This document shows positions 1 to 8,694 of a stretch of DNA of 64,000 nucleotides, piece after piece. A program made the position numbers and the translations under genes. Position 1 is the first letter of the stretch. The number at the start of each line of letters is the position of its first letter. The DNA is from an uncultured Oscillospiraceae bacterium. GTDB lineage: Bacteria; Bacillota; Clostridia; Oscillospirales; Acutalibacteraceae. Under the pieces are notes generated by a model. That model did not search any database, was not told where the DNA came from, and saw nothing but the letters and a program-made list of their open reading frames with translations. The stretch is from NCBI GenBank assembly GCA_902465155.1, contig CABQLY010000009.1, forward strand, positions 1 to 64,000. The letters are read 5' to 3'.

Positions 1-1406
1 TCGGTGTCGTACCCAACCTGCACCGCAAGGCAAATTGACTTTGCATAATCGCCTCGCCCGCACAGCAACGCTGCCGCCACGATCATGGCGTTGGGAATGG
101 TGTGGCAAGCAAAGCCCTCGTACTGTTTATAATCTTTGTTGATTTTTGCAAAAATATCCATGTAATCTAACCCGGCACGGTAATCGGCTAACACCTTTTC
201 CAGTTCCTTGTAAAGGCGGCTGGTAGCCGGAATTTGCGCCATGCCGGCCAACACAATTTGCTCCATATTGTTGGTAACGGCAGCTGCCGCCAGCATGGCC
301 GCAACAAACATTTCGCCGTAAATGCCGTTTTTGGTGTGCGAAATACAGGCGTCTCGGTAAGCCATTTCGGCAGCCAGTTCAGGGTTGCCAGGGTTAATGT
401 ACCCAAAATAATCGCCCCTAATTTGCGCCCCAATCCATTCACGGTAAGGGTTTTTGTGGCTGGCCGAATCGGGCGGCAGGTAGCCCTTAATAAAATTGCA
501 GTAGGCAACGCGCTCAGCAGTACAATAGGCGTTTTTGTTTTGGTTTTCCAGCCAAATGTTTGCAACATCCAGCGGAGTAAAATCGCGCCCGTGCTCTTCA
601 ATTAAAATTTGTGCCAAAACTGTGTAATTGGTGTCGTCGTCAGACGGAATACTCTCAATAATATCGGCGTAATAAGCTTGTTTGGTGGGAAAGTTGTATT
701 TTTCCTCGCGCTCTTTGGTAAAGTCGGTAGAAAGCAGATAACGGTGCATGGGAAAATTGTTGGTTTCTTTTAAAAAGTCAATAAAGGTCTGTGTTTTAAC
801 GCCTTCAGCTTTTTTGCCTAAAAAGCATCCGCAAATACGCCCTACCCAAGCGCCTTTAATTTTTTGCGGTAGCTCGGTTTTGTTGTATACAGTCGGCAGG
901 GGGTAGGGTCTCCTCAGTGCTTTAATCTCGTTTAAATCGTTAGGCTCTGTAAAACTAAAATTGCTGCGTTGTTTGGTATTTAAAATAATATGAAACAAAA
1001 TGTCGGCCAGTTGTTCTTTTTCTCCACTTGTGGGCAACATAGAAACTGCTTTAAAAACATCACGGTAGGCTTCAATATCAAGCCCTTCTTCAACGCATTG
1101 TTCAAACTCACGGCTTAAACCGCCGTTGCTTGTGTAAAAATCCCACATTTGCATTTTGTTGTATTGCGGAACAATTTGCGTGTTTCCGGCAATTTCGTTT
1201 ACCTCCCGGGCGTCCCTGTCTAACACTAAAGAGTCTAACGAAACATCAAATTGTTTACAAATTTTAACGAGCTTTTCAATATCCGGAGTAGACTCACCCG
1301 TCTCCCATTTTTGTACCGACTGCCGCGATACCCTAAATAAATTGGCAAATTGCTCCTGCGTCATGTTCGCTTTGCTGCGTAATTGGTAAATTGTTTGATT
1401 TAACAT
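1..1406 (-). CDS. XRE-family regulator fused to ADP-ribosylglycohydrolase, partial (3' end off window), copy 1
   Basis: The ATG at 1406 is preceded by a GGGGG ribosome-binding site; 468 whole codons are visible before the left edge. Residues about 5-65 form an XRE helix-turn-helix (MTQEQFANLF..VSRQSVQKWE). From about residue 180 the protein is an ADP-ribosylglycohydrolase (ARH/DraG) domain, with KGAWVGRICGCFLG, the metal-binding DDDT at residues 256-259, and the start of the C-terminal D-T-D metal motif (VGYDT) at the window edge. ARH enzymes use two Mg ions to hydrolyse N- or O-glycosidic ADP-ribose or related bonds. The fusion suggests a regulator whose second domain binds or processes a small glycoside. 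It faces away from the glycosidase genes and may repress them from the shared intergenic region; this is inference. Confidence 0.85.
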   Translation of the reverse strand, partial: MLNQTIYQLRSKANMTQEQFANLFRVSRQSVQKWETGESTPDIEKLVKICKQFDVSLDSLVLDRDAREVNEIAGNTQIVPQYNKMQMWDFYTSNGGLSREFEQCVEEGLDIEAYRDVFKAVSMLPTSGEKEQLADILFHIILNTKQRSNFSFTEPNDLNEIKALRRPYPLPTVYNKTELPQKIKGAWVGRICGCFLGKKAEGVKTQTFIDFLKETNNFPMHRYLLSTDFTKEREEKYNFPTKQAYYADIIESIPSDDDTNYTVLAQILIEEHGRDFTPLDVANIWLENQNKNAYCTAERVAYCNFIKGYLPPDSASHKNPYREWIGAQIRGDYFGYINPGNPELAAEMAYRDACISHTKNGIYGEMFVAAMLAAAAVTNNMEQIVLAGMAQIPATSRLYKELEKVLADYRAGLDYMDIFAKINKDYKQYEGFACHTIPNAMIVAAALLCGRGDYAKSICLAVQVGYDT

Positions 1407-1553
1407 CCTAGAACCCCCAAAAAAATTAGCTTTTCGCCTTTTAAAGCCGTGTACGGCAGGCTGTTTGCCGCGTTGCAAAGCGCCGTTTTTAAAGCTTTAA
1501 AAAATAACGCCCTGTTTTGGTTTTAAATTTTTTTACACGGCTTGCAGCGGTTT

Positions 1554-1583
1554 GTTATAATGCAATTCAGGTAAAATAGTCAA
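1554..1583 (-). promoter_or_regulatory. Sigma-A-type promoter for the XRE-ARH gene, copy 1
   Basis: On the minus strand TTGACT (1583-1578) and TATAAC (1559-1554) are separated by 18 bp. Transcription would start near 1547, giving a leader of about 140 nt before the ATG at 1406. Confidence 0.6.
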
Positions 1584-1601
1584 TGCGGCGCTTTGTGGTA
1601 A

Positions 1602-1652
1602 TTATAGCACTATAAATTTAAAAAAACAAGTAACCCAAAATTGCAATTTTGG
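1602..1652. promoter_or_regulatory. Two dyads, candidate operators, in the divergent region, copy 1
   Basis: TTATAGCACTATAA (1602-1615) is a 6-2-6 inverted repeat. CCAAAATTGCAATTTTGG (1635-1652) is a perfect 18-bp palindrome. Both lie between the leftward XRE-ARH promoter and the rightward promoter of the binding-protein/glycosidase genes. They are natural candidate sites for the XRE domain encoded next door; the link is inference. Confidence 0.5.
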
Positions 1653-1846
1653 CAACCGGCAGTTGCGGGTAAAAATATTATTTTTTACGGCAAAATTGCT
1701 TAAAAAACAGAACCTATTTAAAAAAAGGATAGATTTTCTATGTTTTTTTAACAAGCTTTTCTGTCTTTTCTGCAAAGTATAGAAATGTTATAATAATTAT
1801 ACAAAGCAATAAAAATATACCGTAAAACAATTTTTGGGGGATTTTT

Positions 1847-4800
1847 ATGAAAAAACTTGTTTCGCTTATTCTTAGCCTGGTGCTGGTGGCCGTTAGCGTT
1901 ACCGGCTCGCTAATTTTGGCAACCGCCAATAATGGCGAGCAGCAAAGCCTGGGCCTTGCCGCTAACTGGAAGCTTTACGAAAACAAAACAGCTACCATTG
2001 GCGAAACCGGCACGCCGGCCGCCAGCTGGGCCACGGTAGCCGATAATACCAACGCCAAATATTTACATAACGGTACCTCCTCGGTAAAATTCAGCTGTGT
2101 TGCGCAGCGCGGCGCAACCGAGTTTTCGGTAAAAAAGAATACCGATTACGAGTTGAGCTTTTTGTATTATAACGAAAGCTTAAACGCCGCCGGTACCTAC
2201 GCGCTTTCGCAGGTTGCGGTAGTGCTGCCAAACGGCTCGGTAGCTAAAAAAGACGCCTTAGCGTATATGGACGGCGGCAGCGGCACCGGCACCACCAAAA
2301 CGGCCGAGTGGCAGCGCATTGCCTTAAACTTTCATTCGGGCGAGAACACTACTTTGGCGCTAACTATTTTATTTGCGGTTTCCCCAGTGTACATTGACGA
2401 TTTTTATTTGGTAGACCTTAGCAGCAACAACCCTAATAAGGCCGGAAATTGGACCCTCTACGAAAATAGCAGCAAAAAGGTTGGGGCCGAAGGCAAATTG
2501 GCCGGTTCTTGGGCTACCGTTAGCCAGAATAGCAACGCTAAATTTACGCACAGTGGCGCTGCCTCGTTAAAATTCAGCTGCATTTCGCAGCGCGGGGCGG
2601 TAACCCTGCCGGTAGAGCAAAACAAAAATTACGAATTAAGCTTTTGGGCTTTCTCTGAAAAATTAAACGCAGCCGGCACCTATTTTCTTTCTCAGGCCAC
2701 TGTTCTTGTGCCGGAGGGGGAGGTTGACCCAAAGGGGAAGGACTGCTTAGGCAAGGCCGACGCACAGGGCCTGAGCAAAACCGTTAACACCTGGGTAAAA
2801 ATAACCGTTCCCTTTAGCTCCGGCAGCAACAGCGCCGTTGTGTTCAGCCTGCTGTTTGGCTCCTCACCGGTTTATGTAAGCGAAATTGTCTTGGCCGAAA
2901 AAACCGAAAATCCCCCAACCCCAACCGGGCCGGAGGGCTGGACCGTTTACCAGTGGGACACCAAAGAAATTGGCCAAAACGGCACGCTCGGCCCCGCTTG
3001 GGCAACCGTTGAAAAAGAAACTACCGGCGAGCACGACAGCAACGGCGACGGGCAATCTATTCACATTAAAGCTCTATCCCAACGGGTTGCCAATTTGTTT
3101 ACGGTTAAAAAGAACGCCGACTACGCCTTAACCTTTAAATATTTTGTAACCGAGCTAAACACCGCTAAAACTTACAGCTTGTCGGTGGCCGGCATTACCA
3201 CCGAAAACGGCTCTGTTGAAAAAAATAAGGATGGGTTTTACTCTTACCTTGACAGCGGCTCGGCTTATGTAGCCAATGACGGGCTGATTAAAAACAAACA
3301 ACCCTATGCAGGCTCAACTGCCTCCACCGTTACCGGCAAGTGGCAGCAGGTTAAGCTGCCCTTTCACTCCGGAAATAATGAAAAAATGGCGTTGGTGCTG
3401 GTTTCGGCCGTTTCCTCTATGTGGATTGATGAACTTACCCTAACCGAAGAAAAGGTAACGCCGCCGGAAAAAGATTACGGCACGCCGAAGGACCTTTGGA
3501 CCATTGATTTTGAGGATACCAGTAAACAATATTCCAGCATGAATGGCATTGATGTAGTAGATGTTGTTGGTTATAACGGCCAAAAAACAAGAGCGCTGCA
3601 CACTGTGCCCGGCAATTACAGCTATTCGTTATTTTTAAACTACAATACAACCACTACCGATACCGACCCGATTTATACCATTCCCGTTTTGCCCGAGCGG
3701 GTTTATGAGCTTAGCTGGCGGGTAAAAATTAAAGAAAATACCGGCGCCATTGATTGGTTCTCGTTTTACCAATACTACAACGGTAAAATGGCCAATATTG
3801 CAAACATTCAAAATGAAAAGCAGGGGGAATGGCTCTATTACAAAATAATTTTAATTACCGAAGAGCAGCAAAATCGCTTTAGCTTTACCTTTAACGCCGG
3901 AAAGACTGTGCCGGAGGTTTGGGTAGACGATATTAACCTGGTTTTAACACATTATCAAGCTTTTAACGGCTACAATGGTCCGCAAAAAAGAACTGTAATT
4001 AATTTTGACGACTATTTGGTTCCCTTAAACGGCGACGCCGTTGAGGTTGCCGAGGGCCCCGCCTACAACGGGCAGGTAAGCAACGCCCTGCACACCATAG
4101 AGGGGGAATACGGCTGGTCGCAAACCGTTAACTATTCAACCGCTACCACTTATTCAGATAAAGTATTTACCATTCCCGTAAAGCCCAACACGCTTTACAA
4201 TTTTAGCCTGCGAGCCTACGCAAAATCTAAGGGCAAGCAAACGGTAGATGTACCGTATGTTTGCGTGTATATTGATTTTGCAACCAAAAATGTAATGCAC
4301 CTGGCATATAAGCTAAAGTACCAAAACAATAACAAATGGGTACCGTTTGAAAAATCTTTTTTAACGCGGCCGGACCAAACCATGATCTCTATTACCATAG
4401 ATTTTTCAAAATCGGTTGCGGATATGTATATTGACGATCTTGTTTTGGAGGAGGTTGAGCCGGGTATTACACAAAATACCGCGCTTTCCTACTGTGAGCA
4501 GCCGTATAACCTGCTTAGCGGTAACGCCTCGGCCGCGGCAGCCGTAAGCCAAAATAAAACCTCGGTTACAAAAATTAGCTTAACGCCGCTCACGCTTTAC
4601 ACCTTTGGCGCAACCTTGCAGGGCAGCGGCAGCGAGGTGTTCCTTTCCGCCAACGGGAGCGACCCTATTGGCCCCTCGGTTGCCGGGGAGAATTATAATG
4701 GCAGAATAACCGGCAAAGCCCAAAAAACAAGAACCGCTTACCAGTTTGTAACACCGTCGAGCGGAGAGGTTTATCTTGTTATTAAAAACAAGGGCAATTT

Positions 4801-5080
4801 GCAGCTTTCTAATGTTATGCTGTTTCAAACCAAATCTAATTCCGGCGATAGTTGGGATTTAGGGCTTGAGCAAAACCCCAACATTGCGCCCGAGCAAATT
4901 GGCACGGTAGAAAATTTGGTTGCCATTGGCAGTGCCGAGGAACAAGCCCTGTACAACGGCGAAACCCCGGCAACCGGTGACGCCGGCATTTTGCCCGCAG
5001 TAATTATTTTAGTATTAACCGCCGGCGCTGGCACCGTTTTAATGCTAACCGGCAAAAAAGGGGGAAAGCACCATGTCTAA
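1847..5080 (+). CDS. Wall-anchored protein with repeated carbohydrate-binding-like modules, copy 1
   Basis: 1077 aa with an N-terminal signal peptide (KK charge, hydrophobic core, cleavage near residue 27). Five to six beta-sandwich modules of about 150-190 residues follow, starting near residues 38, 199, 365, 570, 728 and 890. The first three share W-x-LYE/VYQW..GxxxASWATV..S-x-KF/IK..SQRxA..YELSF..hyhIDDhhL, and modules 4-5 share a second version. This resembles CBM4/9-type jelly rolls that bind glycans. The C-terminus (TPATGD, hydrophobic stretch, GKKGGKHH tail) is an LPXTG-like sortase signal, so the protein is probably fixed to the cell wall. No catalytic domain is recognisable. It overlaps the next gene by 8 bp, implying one operon. 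A pure structural or adhesin role is possible. Confidence 0.8.
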   Translation: MKKLVSLILSLVLVAVSVTGSLILATANNGEQQSLGLAANWKLYENKTATIGETGTPAASWATVADNTNAKYLHNGTSSVKFSCVAQRGATEFSVKKNTDYELSFLYYNESLNAAGTYALSQVAVVLPNGSVAKKDALAYMDGGSGTGTTKTAEWQRIALNFHSGENTTLALTILFAVSPVYIDDFYLVDLSSNNPNKAGNWTLYENSSKKVGAEGKLAGSWATVSQNSNAKFTHSGAASLKFSCISQRGAVTLPVEQNKNYELSFWAFSEKLNAAGTYFLSQATVLVPEGEVDPKGKDCLGKADAQGLSKTVNTWVKITVPFSSGSNSAVVFSLLFGSSPVYVSEIVLAEKTENPPTPTGPEGWTVYQWDTKEIGQNGTLGPAWATVEKETTGEHDSNGDGQSIHIKALSQRVANLFTVKKNADYALTFKYFVTELNTAKTYSLSVAGITTENGSVEKNKDGFYSYLDSGSAYVANDGLIKNKQPYAGSTASTVTGKWQQVKLPFHSGNNEKMALVLVSAVSSMWIDELTLTEEKVTPPEKDYGTPKDLWTIDFEDTSKQYSSMNGIDVVDVVGYNGQKTRALHTVPGNYSYSLFLNYNTTTTDTDPIYTIPVLPERVYELSWRVKIKENTGAIDWFSFYQYYNGKMANIANIQNEKQGEWLYYKIILITEEQQNRFSFTFNAGKTVPEVWVDDINLVLTHYQAFNGYNGPQKRTVINFDDYLVPLNGDAVEVAEGPAYNGQVSNALHTIEGEYGWSQTVNYSTATTYSDKVFTIPVKPNTLYNFSLRAYAKSKGKQTVDVPYVCVYIDFATKNVMHLAYKLKYQNNNKWVPFEKSFLTRPDQTMISITIDFSKSVADMYIDDLVLEEVEPGITQNTALSYCEQPYNLLSGNASAAAAVSQNKTSVTKISLTPLTLYTFGATLQGSGSEVFLSANGSDPIGPSVAGENYNGRITGKAQKTRTAYQFVTPSSGEVYLVIKNKGNLQLSNVMLFQTKSNSGDSWDLGLEQNPNIAPEQIGTVENLVAIGSAEEQALYNGETPATGDAGILPAVIILVLTAGAGTVLMLTGKKGGKHHV

Positions 5081-6803
5081 CATTTTAAAAAGGCTTATTT
5101 GCCTGGCTTTAACCTTAGCCCTGGTGCTGGCTGCCACCGGCTGCTCGGGCAAAAAAAGCAGCGGCAAGAAAAATGGCGGCAAAAAAAGCACCGCTGCCGT
5201 TACCAGCTCCGATTTTTCTAATTTTTCATCATCGGAAACCGACGAACCGGTTGAGGAGGAAAAGGACGAGGACTTTGAGGACCTGCCGGAGGAACCGCCC
5301 GAGGGCGAATTACAGACCTTAACCGTGCAAAACGGCAGCGCGCCTACGGTTGCAAATTTTAAGGGGTTAAACTATGTTTTTCACCCGTGGGGATACTTAA
5401 CCGATTTAAAAAATGACAAGCAAAATTACAACGAAAGCCAGCGCAAAACCGAATTAGAGCGCATTGAAAAAATGGGCATAAAATCTATTCGCGCTTACTA
5501 TGGCAGCCAGCTTGCCTGGGACGCCCAGCAGCAAAAGTTTGATTTTGACAGTCGGCTGATGAAAGAATATTACGCCTTTTGTTTAGATTTGCAAAATCTT
5601 GGGATAGATTTAGCAGTATCTGCCAATTGGTCCTTAGCTGCATTTTTAAAAGATGGATTTACAGGCAATTTTGAAAGCATTGGCAGCTTTGACTCGGTTG
5701 GCTTTGGTGTAAAAGGCGATTTGGCCGCCACTTGCCGTAACTACCGCGCCTTTATGTCCCAAACTGCAACGGCCCTGCAGGCGCACGGCGTTAAAAATGT
5801 AAAGTACTTTTTAGGGTACACCGAGTGTAATAACACCTTTAACAGCGAAAATCAAGACAAAGAAACTATGCTGGAAAAACGCGATTACGACCGCCTGTAC
5901 CCAATTTACGACGCGGCTATTACCGCCTTAGACGCCGGCCTAAAAGATTCCGGCCTGCGGCAAAGCTACAAGGTTGTTGCCCCGTGCGACAACTGGCGTG
6001 CCGATGACGGCAGCGAAACCTACTCCCGCTTAGTGCGCTACACGCTGCAAAACCTTGCCGATAAGGTAGATATTATTGGCTCGCACCGCGGGTACGACCG
6101 CTCCACCGAATATCCGGCCGATAATTATTACTTTATTCCGCAGGAGAATTTGCAGGAGTGTAAAGACGAGGTTGCCGCCGCCGGTAAGGAATTTTGGATT
6201 GACGAATACAATGTTGCGGTAAGTGAAAGTAACACTTCAACCATTGACCTGTTCCGCCAAAGCAACAACAACCCCTTTAAGGGCACGGCCTTAGGCGCAA
6301 TGACCTCCAGCGTTTTAAACATGGGCGCCGCTAATGTTTACCTGTGGGCGCTGGCCGACCAACAATGGCACAACAGCACAAACAACGGCGGGTTTATTAA
6401 CGGCCTGCAAATTCAAGGCTATTTACCCTCGCTTTTTGTTAGCTACACCCCAATGAAAGCCTGGTACGCCGCCGGTTTAATAACCAAATACTTAGGCAGC
6501 GGCAAAGCCTATTATTGCGATGAGGGCGACGCCGTTTACACCGCCTGCGTACAGCGGGACGACGGAAACTGGACCTTTGTGGTTACCAACTACAACGCCG
6601 AGGAAGTAAACATTAAGCTGCAGCTTGAAAAATCAATTGGCGGCAAAACCCTTTACCGCTACGCTTACGACCCGGCATCCGTTACCCCAACGCCAAACGC
6701 CGTTTTAAACGGGGTTTCGGCCGTGGCTAAAAATGTTAAAACCGGGCTGTACGATACCATTAAGCCCTACGCCGTTTATGTGTACACCACCTGCAAGGGC
6801 TAA
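5073..6803 (+). CDS. Glycosidase-like lipoprotein (clan GH-A-like TIM barrel), copy 1
   Basis: 576 aa. The signal peptide ends in a lipobox-like LAATGC, followed by a Lys/Gly/Ser linker and an acidic stretch (to about residue 85); the rest looks like a TIM-barrel glycosidase. Candidate catalytic residues are Glu251 in GYTECNN (end of strand 4, acid/base) and Glu378 in FWIDEYN (end of strand 7, nucleophile), with NWRADDGS and GSHRGYDRS conserved in its paralogue downstream. It probably trims glycans at the outer membrane face, alongside the wall-anchored binding protein whose gene overlaps it by 8 bp. The family cannot be named from sequence reading; GH39, GH30 and GH5 are the nearest in style. 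The usual Asn before the acid/base Glu is replaced by Thr. Confidence 0.75.
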   Translation: MSNILKRLICLALTLALVLAATGCSGKKSSGKKNGGKKSTAAVTSSDFSNFSSSETDEPVEEEKDEDFEDLPEEPPEGELQTLTVQNGSAPTVANFKGLNYVFHPWGYLTDLKNDKQNYNESQRKTELERIEKMGIKSIRAYYGSQLAWDAQQQKFDFDSRLMKEYYAFCLDLQNLGIDLAVSANWSLAAFLKDGFTGNFESIGSFDSVGFGVKGDLAATCRNYRAFMSQTATALQAHGVKNVKYFLGYTECNNTFNSENQDKETMLEKRDYDRLYPIYDAAITALDAGLKDSGLRQSYKVVAPCDNWRADDGSETYSRLVRYTLQNLADKVDIIGSHRGYDRSTEYPADNYYFIPQENLQECKDEVAAAGKEFWIDEYNVAVSESNTSTIDLFRQSNNNPFKGTALGAMTSSVLNMGAANVYLWALADQQWHNSTNNGGFINGLQIQGYLPSLFVSYTPMKAWYAAGLITKYLGSGKAYYCDEGDAVYTACVQRDDGNWTFVVTNYNAEEVNIKLQLEKSIGGKTLYRYAYDPASVTPTPNAVLNGVSAVAKNVKTGLYDTIKPYAVYVYTTCKG

Positions 6804-6822
6804 CAAATTGCGGAGGAAAATA

Positions 6823-8337
6823 ATGAACACTTATTTTGTACCAAAGCCGCGTTACGAATTAACGGCTTTTAACCAAAGCCCGTTAAATCCAAGCTTTAAG
6901 GGCGTAAACGGGGTGTACCACCCGTTTGTAATGTTTCACGATTGCAACGGCCAAAACTACACCCCGCAGCAACAGCAGCAGGAGTTAGACCGCTTAGAGC
7001 GCATGGGCGTGCAAATGGTTCGCAGCTTTTTTGGCCCCTCATTAACCTGGAACCCGGAAACAAAAAAACACGATTTTGAAAGCGAACGAATGCAGGCCTT
7101 TTACCGCTACTGCAAAGAGCTGGCAAAGCGGCACATTAACATTGGCCTGTTTGCCGGGTGGGATATTCGCATTTTTAAAAATGTTGCTTCGGGCAGTAAT
7201 ATTCCAACCGCCTCTTTGTGCGATGGCTACGGCATTGCGGTTCAGGACGATTTAAAAGCCAGCTGCGAGAATTACAAGAATTTTATAAAAGACGCGGTTT
7301 TAGCCTTTGAGCAGCACGGCATTACCAACATTAAATGCTTTTTTGGGTTTACCGAGTGCAACAACTGCTTTAACACCCGCGATAAATGGGGTGATAAGGT
7401 TCACAACCAATTTGAAAAGCGGGAGTACGACCGCTTAATTCCGCTGTATGACGCCGCCATTTGCGCGCTGGACGACGGATTAAAAGAATCGGGCCTAAGG
7501 AACCGTTACAAAATTGTTGCCCCGTGCGATAACTGGCGTGCCGACGACGGCTCAGAGCCGTATTCCGTTTTAGTAAACTACACGCTGCAAAATTTAAGCA
7601 ATAGGGTAGATATTATTGGTTCGCACCGCGGGTACGACCGCTCTAACAGCTACCATGACGACTGGTTTTTTGAAATTCCGCAAAAAAAGCTAAAAGATTG
7701 CTGCAGCAAGGCGGTAGCGGCCGGTAAAGAGTTTTGGATTGACGAATATAATGTAGCCATTAACGCCTGGACGCTGGATTCCTTGCGGGAATCGCAGCCC
7801 GACCCGTGGAAGGGCACGGCCTTAGGGGCTATGGCGGCCTCGGTTATGGATATGGGCGCCTCTTCGGTGTTTTTGTGGTCACTGTGCGATCAGGTGTTTA
7901 CCGATTTAAACACCAATAACGGCGAGTTTATTAACGGCCTGCAAATTGGCGGCTACCTGCAAAGCTTTTTAGAAACCCCGCTGCCGCACGCAGCCTGGTA
8001 CGCCTGCAGCTTAATAACCCGCTACTTTGGCACCGGCACGGTTTACCGCTGCAGCCAAGGTGACGGCGTTTACTTAGCCTGCCTGCAAAATAGAAATGGC
8101 GAACTTAGCTTTTTGGTAACCAACAGCACCAAAACAACGGCCCCTGTTACCGTAAGCTTAGAAAAACCGTTAGCCGGGCAAACGCTGTACCGTAGGCTTT
8201 ACAACCCCGCAACCGTGCAGCCAACCGAAAAAGCCGAGCTTATTGGCGTTTCTAAAACCTTTGAAGGCGTTACGGCCAGCTTTTGTGATGAGCTGCCTTC
8301 CGGCGCTGTTGCGGTTTACACCACCCGTAAAGATTAA
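6823..8337 (+). CDS. Cytoplasmic glycosidase-like protein, paralogue of the upstream lipoprotein, copy 1
   Basis: 504 aa, starting at the ATG preceded by GGAGG at 6812-6816; an in-frame upstream extension is ignored because it overlaps the previous gene and has no ribosome-binding site. It has no signal peptide, so it should act in the cytoplasm. It aligns along its length with the upstream lipoprotein: FKGVNGVYHPF, GFTECNN (Glu178), NWRADDGS, GSHRGYDRS, FWIDEYN (Glu308), GEFINGLQI. The two Glu are 130 residues apart, against 127 in the paralogue, as expected for retaining clan GH-A enzymes. The outside/inside pair suggests stepwise use of one substrate class: the lipoprotein shortens it and this enzyme finishes it. 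Substrate unknown; the neighbouring GH38 gene hints at mannose-containing glycans. Confidence 0.75.
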   Translation: MNTYFVPKPRYELTAFNQSPLNPSFKGVNGVYHPFVMFHDCNGQNYTPQQQQQELDRLERMGVQMVRSFFGPSLTWNPETKKHDFESERMQAFYRYCKELAKRHINIGLFAGWDIRIFKNVASGSNIPTASLCDGYGIAVQDDLKASCENYKNFIKDAVLAFEQHGITNIKCFFGFTECNNCFNTRDKWGDKVHNQFEKREYDRLIPLYDAAICALDDGLKESGLRNRYKIVAPCDNWRADDGSEPYSVLVNYTLQNLSNRVDIIGSHRGYDRSNSYHDDWFFEIPQKKLKDCCSKAVAAGKEFWIDEYNVAINAWTLDSLRESQPDPWKGTALGAMAASVMDMGASSVFLWSLCDQVFTDLNTNNGEFINGLQIGGYLQSFLETPLPHAAWYACSLITRYFGTGTVYRCSQGDGVYLACLQNRNGELSFLVTNSTKTTAPVTVSLEKPLAGQTLYRRLYNPATVQPTEKAELIGVSKTFEGVTASFCDELPSGAVAVYTTRKD

Positions 8338-8490
8338 GGCTTTAACCGCCAAGCACGCAGCCAAACCGGCCCAAAAGGGCAAAGTAACGGTTTTTGCTTG
8401 CCGATTTGCAAGGGCTGCCTTTTAATGATGTTTGTAACGCGTTCTCCCACGCGTTGCACTGCCGCAGTTTTGCACGGCAGATATATTTTC

Positions 8491-8530
8491 GCCGCAAAGG
8501 AATCTCCCCACTTCTTTGCGGCATTTTTTG
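8491..8530 (+). terminator. Rho-independent terminator of the glycosidase operon, copy 1
   Basis: GCCGCAAAG (8491-8499) pairs with CTTTGCGGC (8514-8522) and is followed by six T at 8524-8529. Confidence 0.75.
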
Positions 8531-8601
8531 TTTTAAAACAAAGCGGGTTAAAAAAATTGCCGTAAACGGGTTAAAATTGCGGTAGATTTTGCAAATGAGG
8601 C

Positions 8602-8629
8602 TTGACTTTTTAAAGCAAAAATGTATAAT
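8602..8629 (+). promoter_or_regulatory. Sigma-A-type promoter upstream of the zinc-ribbon gene, copy 1
   Basis: TTGACT (8602-8607), 16-bp spacer, TATAAT (8624-8629). The predicted start near 8636 lies about 60 nt before the chosen start codon. Confidence 0.8.
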
Positions 8630-8694
8630 AATATTATGCATTTTCTATTATGATTTTAGCCGCTTGTATTTGCTGCGACTCTGGGGGTGTTGTT

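Larger units (their letters stand above)
1407..1846. other. Divergent intergenic region, copy 1
   Basis: This 440-bp gene-free stretch holds the leftward promoter at 1554-1583, the two dyads at 1602-1652, and a rightward extended -10 box TGTTATAAT at 1786-1794 with only a weak -35. A GGGGG ribosome-binding site at 1836-1840 precedes the ATG at 1847. Arms containing GCCGTGTA near 1450 and TACACGGC near 1535 could pair in the XRE-ARH leader. I see no RNA gene. Confidence 0.6.
8338..8694. other. Intergenic region with three hairpins, copy 1
   Basis: This gap holds a dyad AACGCGT/ACGCGTT near 8430-8455, a CTGCCG/CGGCAG hairpin near 8460-8480, a terminator at 8491-8530 and a strong promoter at 8602-8629. 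I see no credible coding sequence until the zinc-ribbon gene. Confidence 0.5.

Noticed and set aside
234..605. 123-codon open frame on the plus strand (and a 137-codon minus frame at 188-601) within the ARH gene
   Set aside because: Both lie inside the conserved ADP-ribosylglycohydrolase sequence in other frames, have no ribosome-binding site, and show no domain.
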